Positions 32,578 to 43,651 of a stretch of 64,000 nucleotides of DNA are shown here, in pieces. Source of the DNA: Xiphydria camelus (taxonomy: Eukaryota > Arthropoda > Insecta > Hymenoptera > Xiphydriidae); NCBI GenBank assembly GCA_963678675.1, contig OY783192.1:22138472-22202471 (forward strand), given 5' to 3'. Below the pieces are notes generated by a model. That model was given only the letters and a program-made list of their open reading frames with translations, was not told the origin of the DNA and ran no database searches. Position 1 is the first letter of the stretch. Each line of letters starts with the position of its first letter. Both the position numbers and the translations under genes were made by a program.

Positions 32578-34512
32578 TTGGTGGAAAACTTGGCTACTGT
32601 AGAGTCTATCACTACAAGTTCGGATCACATATGCAATAAGGATCCAGATTCATTTTGCTATGTTTATGGTAAGTATGAAGCATCAAAGAATCGCAAACGT
32701 ATTTCAGAGCGTATAAGGAATATGTATAAGGATTGTTTTGATTTGAACATGATAGATGAAGGTAATGATTGGGTACCACACATCATTTGTGCTTCTTGTA
32801 ACACAATGTTTCATCGTTATGATAAATCTCGAGACAAGAAATATCTCAATTTTCTTATACCAATACATTGGACCAAAGCGCAATCTAGAAAGGATTGTTA
32901 TTTCTGCAAAACGTATCTAACTGGGTACAATATGAAAAATAAATCACATATAAAGTATGCTAACGTTACGAGTGTCATACTACCTGTTATTTCCAACGAG
33001 GACAATACAAACAAACGGAATTTTAGTTCAGATGGAATGGAAATAGACGAGATTAAAACAAACGTTGAAAGAGAAAATATAGATCAGCGTAGAGATTGTG
33101 TGAATGAGGATGAACAGTACGATGATAATAATAGAGATGAGAGCTATATGAGTGGAACTGATAGCGAAGATGAGAGTTACACGAGTGAAAATGAAACTGA
33201 TAATGACGATGAGAGATATATGAGCGGAAATGAAAGTGGCTGCGAAGATGGCCAAACGAATGATGAAGACAGTGAAACTGAAGATGATTCTCATGAATAC
33301 GTTCCAACGGGTTGTAAGAATAAAAAGCCTCAATTGTTCTCACAGGAAGAACTGAACAATTTCATTCGTAACATGGGATTGCCGAAAGATGTTGCCCAGT
33401 ACTGTGCTTCTACGTTGGAAAAGAGAAATCTGCTGAAGAGAGAGAAGAAAACGAAGGTAACGTTTTACAGGACAAAAGAAAAAAAATTTAGGAGCTTTTT
33501 CTCTCGTAATTCAAATAAGTCTCTCGTTTATTGTAATAATGTCAAAGAATTAATCGACGAATTAAAGCCCGATACTTATAGTGCTGATCAATGGAGACTT
33601 TTTATCGATTCTAGTAAACGTAGTCTCAAAGCAGTCTTACTCCACAATACTAATGTATACGCACCAAAACCAGTTGCGCATTCGACTGTTATGAATGAAT
33701 CGTATGAATGTTTGAAAACTCTATTAGCAGCCATAAAATATGATGACCACAAATGGCAAGTTTGCGGAGATTTTAAAATCCTCACAATGATTCTGGGACA
33801 GCAATCTGGTTATACAAAAAAACCGTGTTATCTTTGTAAATGGGATAGTAGAGATAAACAAAATCATTACGTGAAAAAGGTTTGGGAACCTAGAACATCC
33901 TTCGTTATAGGATCCGACAATATCTTACAGCAGCCGTTGATAGATTCAAAGAAGGTATTGATACCTCCATTACATATAAAGTTAGGACTCATGAAACAAT
34001 TCGTCAAAGCGTTGAATAAAGAAAGCGATTGTTACAAATACTTACGAGATCAATTTCCAGGTCTATCTGATGCTAAAGTAGGCGCGGGAGTATTTGATGG
34101 ACCTCAGATCAGAAAAATGTTTAGAGACAATCACTTCGTAACTCAAATGAGCTCTATTGAGAAGAATGCGTGGGTCAGCTTCAAGAAAGTATGTAGTAAT
34201 TTTCTAGGCAATCATAAGAGCTCGGACTACAACAAAATAATATCTCACATGGTTGAGAATTTCAGAAGATTGGAATGTAACATGAGTTTAAAATTACATA
34301 TGATGGACAGTCATATGGACGAATTTCCAGATAACGTTGGCAATTTCAGTGAAGAACAAGGAGAACGTTTCCACCAAGATTTTAAAGATGTAGAACGAAG
34401 ATTTCAGGGTAGATGGGATGAAAACATGATGGCAGATTTCTGTTGGATGTTGCAGAGAGAAAGCGCGGAAAAAGGAAAAAACGCAAGAGAAATCCCTTGC
34501 ACAGACTTTTGA
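32578..34512 (+). CDS. DDE transposase of the 5.46-kb element (CMC/Chapaev-like)
   Basis: An uninterrupted frame of 644 codons, close to the usual 600-650 of this widespread metazoan TE family, many of whose members are annotated only as uncharacterised proteins. N-terminal zinc-binding region: SDHICNKDPDSFCYVYG (Cys19, Cys27; position 30 is Tyr where relatives have Cys), CASC (71-74), CYFC (107-110). An acidic linker spans about 150-240. Probable catalytic core: FIDSSKRSLKAVLLHN (Asp344), CGDFK (Asp398), CYLCKWDSRD (Cys417/420), LPPLH-like IPPLHIKLGLMK, FLGNHK, and SEEQGERFHQDF (Glu592/593/596, His599); it ends FCWMLQRES...TDF as relatives do. No in-frame ATG precedes residue 48, so the true start is a non-ATG guess here and probably lies on an upstream exon. 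The intact frame contrasts with all other transposases in the window. Confidence 0.8.
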   Translation: MVENLATVESITTSSDHICNKDPDSFCYVYGKYEASKNRKRISERIRNMYKDCFDLNMIDEGNDWVPHIICASCNTMFHRYDKSRDKKYLNFLIPIHWTKAQSRKDCYFCKTYLTGYNMKNKSHIKYANVTSVILPVISNEDNTNKRNFSSDGMEIDEIKTNVERENIDQRRDCVNEDEQYDDNNRDESYMSGTDSEDESYTSENETDNDDERYMSGNESGCEDGQTNDEDSETEDDSHEYVPTGCKNKKPQLFSQEELNNFIRNMGLPKDVAQYCASTLEKRNLLKREKKTKVTFYRTKEKKFRSFFSRNSNKSLVYCNNVKELIDELKPDTYSADQWRLFIDSSKRSLKAVLLHNTNVYAPKPVAHSTVMNESYECLKTLLAAIKYDDHKWQVCGDFKILTMILGQQSGYTKKPCYLCKWDSRDKQNHYVKKVWEPRTSFVIGSDNILQQPLIDSKKVLIPPLHIKLGLMKQFVKALNKESDCYKYLRDQFPGLSDAKVGAGVFDGPQIRKMFRDNHFVTQMSSIEKNAWVSFKKVCSNFLGNHKSSDYNKIISHMVENFRRLECNMSLKLHMMDSHMDEFPDNVGNFSEEQGERFHQDFKDVERRFQGRWDENMMADFCWMLQRESAEKGKNAREIPCTDF

Positions 34513-35326
34513 GAATAAACGAGTACGTTATAAAAGAAGGCGAAACGATGAAGAAGTAGCAGAGTGAAATACATAATGCACGTTCCAGCGACTCCAAAAA
34601 CATAACGGAGTGATGATGCGAGAAGATTTGAACATTTTTGCTGGATTTGACCTTGAAATGAACTTGACCCTGACATACTGGTGGCAAACGAACCTCGGAT
34701 TCTAACTCAGTGACCTCGAAAACATATTGACGTGGTAGTTTATTCTCGTGAAGACACATTTTCTTATTTTTGCAATTGTCATATGAACCTTTCATACAAT
34801 AATATAAAGTGACCTTGAAATGACCTTAGGGGTTATGTTATTTAAAAAATTGAATACATATCTAGACGTAAAATTTCCCGTTCTTTCAGAATCTGCAGTA
34901 AAAAATTCATTTTTGGAAGAATAAATACATTTGACCTTGAAATGACCTTGAATTTGACCTTGTCGGATCAAACGGACATCGGATTTGGATTCAGCGACCC
35001 CAAAAATATATAGGAATAATAATTTGAATTGATTTGACTATTTTTCCACGATTTGACCTTGAAATGACCTTGAACGTGACGTGATAGAGACATCGGATTC
35101 AGCAACCTCAAAAACATAAAGATATACTGGTCTGGTTCCGGGAACAGGAACTTTTTTTTTGTGTGCCTGTGTTATTCGAGCTTTATATGGACTTGTATAT
35201 GTGTGTATACACATACGATGGAAACTCATGCGCACTGCCAAATAAAACGCTAATATTGAACTCAATTGCGCGAGTGTATCTCGTGTTCAACTAAGACTGT
35301 GTGAGAGAAAGATATCGTTGAGCCAC

Positions 35327-35605
35327 TTCGAGAAAACAGTTTATTTGTAGTTAATAAAAGTTTGTTTGGATATAGCGAAAAATAAAAATGTCTTCTTGGG
35401 CGCAACAAATATTTATGAACTATGACGATATTTACTTATTTGAAATAATCAGATACTCTGGAACAACTATTTTTGAATGAAATATAAATAAATAAATTCT
35501 AATAATTAACGGTTACTTTTTACTAACGAAATATTTATTTTGGTATCTTTGAAAATACATTTTTTAACTACAAATAAACTATTTCCTCGGTGTATTTGTT
35601 CTTAT
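35327..35605. mobile_element. AT-rich MITE, family B (about 270 bp)
   Basis: GAAAACAGTTTATTTGTAGT at the left pairs with ACTACAAATAAACTATTTCC at the right. The same terminal sequence recurs as a right half at about 36200-36235 and, diverged, at 26641. Confidence 0.65.
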
Positions 35606-36689
35606 ATCGAAATAAATCCTCAAACATAAATTATAATCAGCAAGACTGTAAAATATAGTTTCATTAATAATTATTGCGATCCTCTTAGTCATATTTTGTA
35701 GACCCGTAGACTGTAATTACACACTTGTGGGGACTTATTTCACTGTACACATAACGTTCTCTCTCTCGGTGTATACATTGATCTCAAGCGGAGAAAAATA
35801 AATCACGATATAATAGGGTGAACGATATAATTATTCACACTTGACAGTTATTGACGCCTTTTGATAATACATTCATCAGAAACAAAGAGATACGGATATA
35901 TCATTCAATCCGTTATGATTGAGAATTCTATCCGCTTAAGGTGCCAAGAATTGTATCCCTTCTGTGCATTACGAGAAACAGTAGTGTCTACTATTTTCTT
36001 AATAAAGCGGTGCACGTGAAAATTTGAAGTATTATAATAATAATCATAATATCGTCAAAAAATATTCGTTAACTATTACGATATTCGTTTGATGCAAATA
36101 AATGTTCCAAAATAACTATTTGAATGAAATAAACGTTCTGATAATTAACATACATTATCTCAGCCAAGCGAAATATTCATTTCACCATATTTGAAAATAC
36201 ATTTATTAATTATAGATAAACTGTTTTTTCAGTGTAGGAGCGTCCCGCGTAGTTTCGAAGAAGGAACGTCAACGCACAACGTTGTACCGCGCGAAGTAGG
36301 CGCTGATGAGCGAACGCGGCTAATCAGGGCAAACTACGGGTCGAGTGTTCCACACGCGAGCTTCGCAGTGAAATAATTTTGCTAATGAATCGCAGGGCTC
36401 GCGAGGGTTAATTATTAATTGGAACGGGGAGTAATTAAAGTTATTCTCCATCAGTCTAATGAACGATCGACCCGCTCTTCACTGCGCGCAATGGGCGCGT
36501 CTACTCGTCGAGTCAGTCGCTGACCCGCCTATATCGCACACAGGAGAGAGTGCTTCACTTCCATCCCTTCTTAGCCTAGTAAATGCGTGTTTAAAACTGC
36601 CGATTTTGTAACAAAATTGCGGAAGTTTTTTTCTCGACGGTCTTACATGTTTTTGGGGCTGCTGAATCCGAATTTATAGTTTGCTGCCT
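35606..36689. other. Mixed AT-rich sequence with a GC-rich block
   Basis: 35606-36060 shows nothing recognisable. 36060-36240 is a diverged family-B repeat. 36240-36560 is GC-richer, possibly unique host sequence, with no ORF that I trust. Confidence 0.3.
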
Positions 36690-37066
36690 TGTAGGAAGTC
36701 GGCTTCACAGCCAAACACGCAAAAATATCTGAATTTTTCAGCACTTTTTTCAGTTTTTTGCTCATATCTCAAAAACTGTACGTTTTTTGAAGATGAGCAT
36801 TCCATACGAAATTAAAGTAAATAAAATTTCCTACAAAATGCACTGGTCATCTGTGATTTTCTGATAAGCGGTAACGGCGCTAGAGCTCGCTAAAAAAACG
36901 ATTTTTTGGTACTTTTACAAAACACCCAGTCCCACTTCTTACAAGTCGAGAAATATACAAGTTATCAACAAAAAGATTTATTCCACGTAAAAGAGCGTTA
37001 AAGAACTTGCTTTCTAAAACGTGACGGCACTGCCACTGTTCGCAGGCCGACCTAACGAGTGCGTCA

Positions 37067-37879
37067 ATGAGTACGATGAGTGGCATCAAAACAGAAAAGC
37101 AAGACAAAGACAGTAAGAATCAGGAAAGTGAAGTAAAAAGTGAGAAGTATGATAGCGTCAAGAAAGACCAAGTGAAGTGTTACAATCGCAGCAAGCCCAA
37201 TCATATTGCTAAAGACTGTCCTCGACGAGTAAGAGAGAAAGGGGCGTGTTACATATGTTTCCGAATGGGGCATCAAGCGAAGGACTGTCTAGAGAATTGG
37301 AAGAATAAGAAGCAGAAATCTGAGGAATCGACCAAACCGCATCCGCAGGTGACCAACGTCTACGAGGAGCCAGCGTCTCAAGAAGAATGTCGTGAGATAG
37401 TAATATTTGAAGCTATTGATGGGAGTACGCGAAAAATTTTGAATTTAGATACGCAATTAGATATGGGAAGTCCTATTAGTATGATAAAAGAAATGTTCGT
37501 TGATAAAGAGTCGATGCTTCCAATTGATTCGAATTCATTGCCATACAGAGGGGTAAATCAAACGCCGATTAAAATGTTGGGGACTGTGAAGACGCGAATT
37601 ACTTTGTATAATTTAGTCGAAGAGGATGTACCGATTTTCGTTGTTCCAGAAAATACGTTTAGAGTTTCAGCTTTACTTGGAAGAGACATTTTGATACGGA
37701 AATTCAAGTTAGGGTTATGTAGGTCGGTGGAGAACGACGCAATATCCGAGGTATTACACATTGTAGTCGATGAAGCAGCCGAACCAAGCGATAGACTAAA
37801 CATAAGCGAAAAGGGCGACGAAAAGGTTAGGATGAAATTCAGGAAATTGTTTAAGAGGCCGACATACCAGGCCCACTAG
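37067..37879 (+). pseudogene. Ty3/gypsy gag C-end and protease remnant
   Basis: Part of a gypsy-type retrotransposon polyprotein. A charged N part is followed by two zinc knuckles at residues about 38-70: the first (CYNRSKPNHIAKDC) has Arg where the second Cys should be; the second (CYICFRMGHQAKDC) is a complete CX2CX4HX4C. An aspartic-protease region follows with LDMGSPIS in place of the usual D-T/S-G core, and LLGRDIL as the later flap/GRD element. Homology stops around 37870 and the pol part resumes after about 1.7 kb of inserted sequence. The altered knuckle and active-site triad mark it as non-functional. Confidence 0.8.
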
Positions 37880-38445
37880 TTTCTGCTGCGGGGCAGCGGT
37901 GAGACGAGGTAATGTTAAAACGCTAGCGAGGGGAGGAGCTACACGAGGTTAGCGATGTTGCTAAATGCATGCAGTGTGGCACGGTCCGGTCTCACGCCGA
38001 TCTGAGTGGCGAGAGCATGGCTCGCTCCCGTTTAGACCGGGATACCGCAGTAGATAGGCGGTCCCGAAATGCTTATTGCAACCCGGATTCAAACCCTTGT
38101 AACTTTGAGACGGATTGACCGATTCAAATTTTGGAAAATACATAATTTAGAAGATAACCTACACATCGCGGAAAAAAGAATAAGAGACCGACACTTCTCC
38201 CCCGGCTGAATAATAGGTGGGTATCGGGAGAGACGGACAAGCAACGACGGCGCAGCTATCATCGCGCCAAGCTGAAACGCCGTTCGAATCTCCATCTCTG
38301 TTCCAAGGATGTCTGCTGCGAAATCTTACCGATATTACTCGTACTCTCCGGTTGCTAGATAATGTCATTACTCATAAGTACAGATATCGTATTTAGTTTG
38401 CCTTAGTTATAGAATAGAAAAGTGTTTCGTTGATAAGATATTGTA
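37880..38445. other. Unassigned sequence between gypsy fragment and MITE
   Basis: GC-moderate; no gene or repeat recognised. A GACCGG/CCGGTC inverted pair near 37985-38040 is the only structure seen. Confidence 0.25.
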
Positions 38446-38598
38446 CAGGGTCTTCATAAATGATTACAGACCACGTAACAGGCCACGTGACTTACGCGCA
38501 TATGCTATTGGTTGAGAGCTCGGAATAGTACCAACTGTGCTGTGTTGGTTGGATATGCGCGTAGGTCACGTGGTCTGTAATCATTTATAAAGACCCTG
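38446..38598. mobile_element. TA-flanked MITE (153 bp), CAGGGTCTT termini
   Basis: CAGGGTCTTCATAAATGATT with its complement at the right end and TA at 38444-38445 and 38599-38600. Arms of about 50 bp include ACAGACCACGTA. Related in terminus to the CAGGGTGT element at 18463. Confidence 0.85.
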
Positions 38599-38601
38599 TA
38601 T

Positions 38602-38796
38602 TTATGAAAAAGCCGATTCTAACCCTATTTCAGAATCATCAAGATTTTCTTTTTTCGAAGAAGTGCTACACTGCAGGTTAATTTCATTTGCAGTTTTCAT
38701 ACAAAGATCGATGACCTTACTTTCGTTTTTATCTTCATTGTTGTTTCCACGATTGGAAGTGGTTGTTTCATATCCATTATCGTTTGATGTGTACAC
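38602..38796 (-). pseudogene. Short polar coding-like fragment between two MITEs
   Basis: About 60 codons, Ser/Asn/Asp/Glu-rich (SNDNGYETTTSNRGNNNEDK), ending at a stop that abuts the 38446-38598 MITE. The other side merges with the 38794-39004 MITE. It reads like a disordered linker from a TE protein or an exon tail, but there is no domain to identify it. Low-complexity chance is possible. Confidence 0.3.
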
Positions 38797-39004
38797 CCGC
38801 GTGCACGGATTCTAATCATGGTGACTTTCTAAAATGTCATTTTTAAACATACTAGCCAATGAACAATTAATTATCATGCCCTCATTAGCTACGGTGGCGT
38901 CTACTCTCGTTAATGAAAGCATGAGAATTAATTGTTCATTGGCTAGTATATTTAAAAATGACATTTTAGAAAGTCACCATGATTAGAACCCGTGCACGCG
39001 GGTG
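38794..39004. mobile_element. TA-flanked MITE (211 bp), CACCCGCGTGCACGG termini
   Basis: CACCCGCGTGCACGG..TCTAATCATGGTGAC is inverted at the right. TA at 38792-38793 and 39005-39006. Arms of about 85 bp reach ACAATTAATT. No ORF. Confidence 0.85.
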
Positions 39005-39443
39005 TACATACACCCCCATGTTTTCTTTCTGGAAAAAATTGGAAACATAACCTCTTACTTACCTACTACTGGTATTGCGAAGTCCGATAGCAATGACTGC
39101 AAACCTATAGGTAATTTAGTAGCGCATCCGGTGCTTTACGCTTGTATCTGCACCTTGACTGCTACAATTTTGATTTATTTCCCTTGCGATAATCCCCCTT
39201 TTCTTCTATTATTGCCCGGACATTTCAAAACCACTTAAACTCAGAGGACAAATTCGTGCACTCTAATCTCGTGCACAATCTAACAACCTCGCAGTCCGTA
39301 CGTAGTGAAGACGCTAGATGGAAGCATTTTTTACTCGGCTGATAAAAGTAGACGAGTAATAGGTTTAAAATAAAGGTTTTTTGCAATGGGCTTTCAGAAA
39401 TCTTTCGTGCAACAGGTGGTAGTATCTTGTACAAGGTTTATTG

Positions 39444-39578
39444 TAGGGTCCCATAGAAGAACATATTTCAATACTTTGATTGTTTCCGCCTTTACAACTT
39501 GCAAAATATAGGTATATTTGTGAGGTCGCCGATTGATTACAACAAAGAAATGTATTTAATTTTTTCTATAGGACCCTA
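39444..39578. mobile_element. Small TA-flanked MITE (about 135 bp)
   Basis: TAGGGTCCCATAGAA at 39444 is matched by TTCTATAGGACCCTA at 39564-39578, one mismatch; the outer TA may be the duplication. It sits just upstream of the gypsy pol fragment. Confidence 0.6.
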
Positions 39579-39596
39579 GATTTATGTTTTTTAAGT

Positions 39597-40330
39597 GTGG
39601 TGGCGAAAAGTACAAAAGGTTCTTATGCACCATGTTGGAATTATCCCTTTACAGCCGCGACAACTTTTCGGGCATTTCCAGACGGGCTGTGTCGGCCTCT
39701 TAAGGAAGAGCACGTGATGCCTGAAAGACCGGATGAGCCAACGGTTAAACGAGAGCTGAAATTAAGATTGAAAGATGATAAACTGTTTCATTCAACGCCG
39801 CGACGATTATCGTATGATCAAAAAAATAAGTTAGGTGTTGTTTTGGATAGTTTGCTAGAAAAAGGGTACATTAGGCCGAGTGACTCTGAGTATACATCTC
39901 CCATAGTGCTGGTAAACAGAAAGAATGAAGGAGCAAGAATGTGTATCGATTTCAGACATTGAAATGATATGTTGGCAAGAGATAATTATCCATTACCCGT
40001 AATTAAGGATTAGATTAACGCATTTTGTCAAATAAGAAATACTTTTCGTCGTTAGATTTAAAGGATGGGTATTATCACTTGAGAGTCACGGATGATTCTG
40101 TAAAGTACACATCATTCGTCACGCCATTAGGGCAATGTGAATGTTTGCGAATGCCCTTCGGTATCAAGACAGCTCCAGCCGCTTTTCAGTGATATATAAA
40201 CATAATTTTAAAAGATGAAATTAGAGCGGGTAACGTCGTTGTTTATATGGACGACATTCTGGTCATAACAGAAACGTTGGAAGAGCAATTTGCAGTGTTG
40301 AAATACGTAATTCAAATTACTGGTCGATAA
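39597..40330 (+). pseudogene. Ty3/gypsy reverse transcriptase remnant
   Basis: Pol segment of the retrotransposon whose gag/protease lies at 37067. An open stretch (39597-39962) reaches the RT start region (SPIVLVNRK, RMCIDF). It then hits a stop at 39960, another at about 40012, a frameshift near 40027 and a third stop at about 40189. In the shifted frame the palm motifs remain visible: SLDLKDGYYHLRV, MPFGIKTAPAAFQ and VVYMDDILV (the catalytic Asp pair). No RNase H or integrase follows; homology is lost by about 40330. Confidence 0.88.
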
Positions 40331-40840
40331 TAAACTCACGTTGAGTCTTTTAGCAACCATCGACTCGACTACCTAATAAGTTTTAAATATAATTTCTTAA
40401 TGTTTTTATCAAACATGGCTTGCCATTTAACTTATTCAAAAGAAGCTTCTTCTCGCAAATATCTTTATGAGAAAATTAAATATTGCACACCTCTTTTTTA
40501 TGTGATATATGTATAATGTACTTACACGTGATATAAGGGTTTATTAACATATATTTCTCGGGTTGCAGGGGATGGAAGTAGGCGTTTTTTGACGTTTTTG
40601 TGAAAATATAAAAAAATCACTGGTTTTCACTGAGCTCTAGCGCGGAGACCGTTTATTATAAAATCAAAGATGACCAGTGTATATTTTGTAGGAAATTTTA
40701 TTTACTTTAAGTTTCTATGGAACGCTCATCTTCAAAAAACGTAGAGTTTTTGAGATATAAGCTAAAAACTGAAACAAGTGCTAAAAATTCAGATTTTTTG
40801 CATTTTTGGCTATGAATGGCTTGATTGGTTTGTAATTTGG

Positions 40841-41332
40841 CAGAATTGTTGTACTCCTACAACATGATTTTTAAATATTTTTTGAGTGGTTGAGGTAACG
40901 TTGAATATCCCGTACATATTGAATCGAGTGACAGCGTTCTATAAACCGTTTCCCATGGGTTAAATCGACGATGTTTAGAAGTGGCGATCGATCTTACTCG
41001 ACTTCGAATAGAGATTTCAATTTCTGACGTCTCTCTCTCGCGTTACGTACGCTCGAATTAAAATGTCAAGTACCGGCGTCCGAAAGTTGCCCGTGTCAAA
41101 TTGAAAAGGTCCGGATGCGTCTGTTGCACGTTCGGGATAGTGGGATACTTTCACACATGAGGCGGGAATATCCGTTTTAACCCGTGCTATATATGCCGTA
41201 TGTATAGGGGTTACCCAGTAAACATGAACACTTCAATGGTTTTCACATATCAAGTTCATTTTGTCCATCTACTGGATTTTGTCACCTGTTTAAAGGCCAT
41301 CTTTTAATTTAATTTTCGAGATTTTTTTATGG
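40841..41332. other. Unassigned, no gene seen
   Basis: Mixed composition, no ORF of note and no repeat partner identified in the window. Confidence 0.25.
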
Positions 41333-42020
41333 ATTAAAGTAGTATGGTCACGAATCGATTTCCAAGATTTAAATATGAAATAATTATGTATGCAAGCTAA
41401 TATCAATAGAAACCTCCTGGTGCAATTTGGGGTAGATTGACCCGTTTAGTATGTCTGATAAAAATTAATTACCGAGTAGAAAATAACCCAGAGTCTTATG
41501 GGCAAGACACGTTTCTTGGGGTTTGTATGTAAAATCCAAGATTAAAATATAAAAAATATACCAAAAAACGGGGAAAAAAAAAGAAAAATTTACACCCATT
41601 GATGAAAATTATTGACCGTTTGATACTTTAGTTATAACTAATTTCTGCTTCTCGGTGTTCGGAAATAGCGCGTCGAGTAGATGCGGCAACGTCGTGTCAG
41701 TGGAGTGGGTTCACACAAGCGTGCATTTCAGATCTCATTTTCCCCACGATACACTCAAACGTTTGAGTGTGCCGTGGTTTTCTCTACTGGACCACGAGCC
41801 CATTGATAATATGCGTTGCCACACATGAAAAGACGCTAGTCAAAGGAGGCACATTATTTGAATAATAAGTGAAAAATAATCAAAATAATCGACTAATTCT
41901 TATGATCATAAATTGTATAATTCACAAAGAGAATTTTCAATTATAAATCATAGTTTTTTGATGACTTTTTTTACGGACACTCAACGATTACTTTGGAGAG
42001 TGACCATACTACTTTAATCT
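41333..42020. mobile_element. Element with 20-bp perfect TIRs (688 bp)
   Basis: GATTAAAGTAGTATGGTCAC at 41333-41352 is exactly inverted at 42001-42020. The internal sequence is AT-rich without a transposase. A TSD is not evident. Confidence 0.65.
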
Positions 42021-42640
42021 GTACATCGGTCGCAACAGCGAGGCGGGCGGTATGTTTTGGTGAATGGGGGTTGCGAATGCGTTCGCAGTCCCACACCTTT
42101 CCCTCAAAACAACCTCGCAGTGTATCTAATTGTAAACCACGGCTACATCACGGAATTACTGTATCTCTTTGAATCCAATATAATCGCCAGTAATATTGTG
42201 AGTGCAGTGTTAAATAATTTCAAATAACCGATACGGTTTAAATCCACCAGTCGTGTCACGCAGTAGTGCCTTCGGGACTTACGACCTCGAGGAGATCTAC
42301 TCTTGATCGCACATGTTATAGTTATTAATTTCAAACTGAAGAATAAATGAAGCAAAAATCAATCGCTGTTTAGACTGTGCAGAGGAGATCTGGTTTGTGT
42401 TGCTCGAGAGGGTTTCTTTGGGAAATGGAAGCTATTATTCATATTACGAGGCGACGCACTGTCGCACCTCTACTAAGAGGACTGTTTAGGCCCGCCATAA
42501 ATCTAGCATTTAGGACCCTTTCTTGACCGTATCCATTAGATGATATGAGAAGCCAGACTAGAGGGCGCAGAGTTACTTGTGAGTATTCGTTTGTCGCATT
42601 TTTAGTTTTCCGGATTTTACCGCGTCGAGTGGCCGGCCAT
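42021..42640. other. Unassigned, no gene seen
   Basis: Holds GCGTTCGCAGTCCCACACCTT near 42076, a terminus-like phrase also found at 47600-47730 and 59724-59940. Otherwise unremarkable. Confidence 0.25.
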
Positions 42641-42689
42641 ACCGAGCTCATGTAGTCTGCGATCGGAGTCGCGACTTTTCTCGAGTAAC

Positions 42690-42973
42690 CACCGTGCATG
42701 TACATTCTTTCGCGCGCGCGCGCGCGTGCGTGTGTGTTAATTTATAATTATTATTGCAAAAAATGCCACAGAACGGTCGAAATAGTACAGTGACAGGTAA
42801 TGTGTTAAATAAATTTTCCATTTCGTAAACGTCAATGAACACTGAACATTCTTTCGCGTGTGTGTTATATTAAAATTATTATGGCAAAAACAGGAAAACA
42901 ACGGGCAAAGGAGTTTCGTGAGAGGCAACGTGTAAAGAAAGCTATGACGAAGGTACCAGGTACCGAAAACTAA
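42690..42973 (+). repeat. Tandem duplication with a 30-codon TE-like frame
   Basis: ACATTCTTTCGCG..TGTGTGTTA..ATTATT occurs twice, near 42700 and 42847, spanning a CG/TG microsatellite. After the second copy an ATG at 42881 opens MAKTGKQRAKEFRERQRVKK and closes at 42973. That basic start resembles the first residues of several TE proteins, but it is too short to name. Confidence 0.35.
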
Positions 42974-43107
42974 ATAGTACAGAACGAAATCGAGGATGGA
43001 GAGAAAGAATAAAATTCACACAATCAAACATTGATGGATCTGAGTACAGTTGAGGGTGAAAAAAAAACAACAAAACGTTTGGCCGCCAACAAAATTTAAA
43101 AATTTAA

Positions 43108-43620
43108 ATAGGGGTGATAGGTTACGTCATTACAAGTATTTTGATATAAGGGACCTATACCCGCAAGCGCCCCCTTCTGGAGATATCAACTTTTCAAGTT
43201 TATAACGACCGAGGTTGATCAAAGTAGAATAATATTGAGTTTTTTGTCTACCTGTACAATTGAAAAACAAATGAAAACTCTTTGTATCCGCATCATCTTC
43301 GAAAAGTACAAGGACTTGAGCCAAGCGGTTATCCTTTCCGCAAGTAGTTTGCGCAGTGGCACATCTATCCAGAATCGTTTCCGATGTTGCATGGACATGG
43401 GTGGCCGTCATTTTGAGCATTTGCTGTAGTACATTGTTTTTGTATCTCGTAAAATTAAATATTCGTTACCATCTTGATACGTTTCTTATTATTCTACTTT
43501 GATCAACCTCGGTCGTTATAAACTTGAAAAGTTGATATCTCCAGAAGGGGGCGCGCGCTTGCGGGTATAGGTCCCTTATATCAAAATACTTGTAATGACG
43601 TAACCTATCACCCCTATTTC
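43108..43620. mobile_element. MITE with 125-bp inverted arms (513 bp)
   Basis: AGGGGTGATAGGTTACGTCA at the left is inverted at 43595-43615, and complementarity continues through GGAGATATCAACTTTTCAAG to TACTTTGATCAACC. The right side extends into ACACCCTGTA, a CAGGGTGT-type terminus whose left partner is missing. Confidence 0.7.
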
Positions 43621-43651
43621 TGTGTCGGTGTTTTTTCCGAACACCCTGTAT

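Larger units (their letters stand above)
29713..35171 (+). mobile_element. 5.46-kb DNA transposon, TTA duplication, CACAGG termini
   Basis: TIR CACAGGCACACAAAAAAAA with TTA on both sides (29710-29712, 35172-35174). The subterminal arms stay similar for several hundred bases and repeat the phrases GGTCGCTGAATCC and AAGGTCATTTCAAGGTCAA. It encodes the transposase at 32578-34512. A Transib copy (30175-31963) is nested in the 5' subterminal region, so the element itself is about 3.67 kb. Termini starting CAC with a 3-bp duplication suggest the CMC (CACTA/Mirage/Chapaev) group, perhaps Chapaev-3; this assignment is tentative. A 605-bp relative is at 61059-61663. Confidence 0.85.
36690..40840. mobile_element. 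4.1-kb inverted-repeat-bounded composite with dead gypsy
   Basis: 36690-36900 (CTGAATTTTT, AAACTGTACGTTTTTTGAAG, TTTCCTACAAAATGCACTGG) is inverted at 40620-40840. Between lie gypsy fragments and several MITEs. The flanking arms resemble the subterminal phrases of the 5.46-kb element (GGGGCTGCTGAATCCG at 36653), so a DNA transposon may enclose the retrotransposon debris. Exact termini were not resolved. Confidence 0.5.

Noticed and set aside
33028..33343. Two antisense frames of about 100 codons
   Set aside because: They are the complement of the acidic Asp/Glu/Ser linker of the transposase at 32578-34512.
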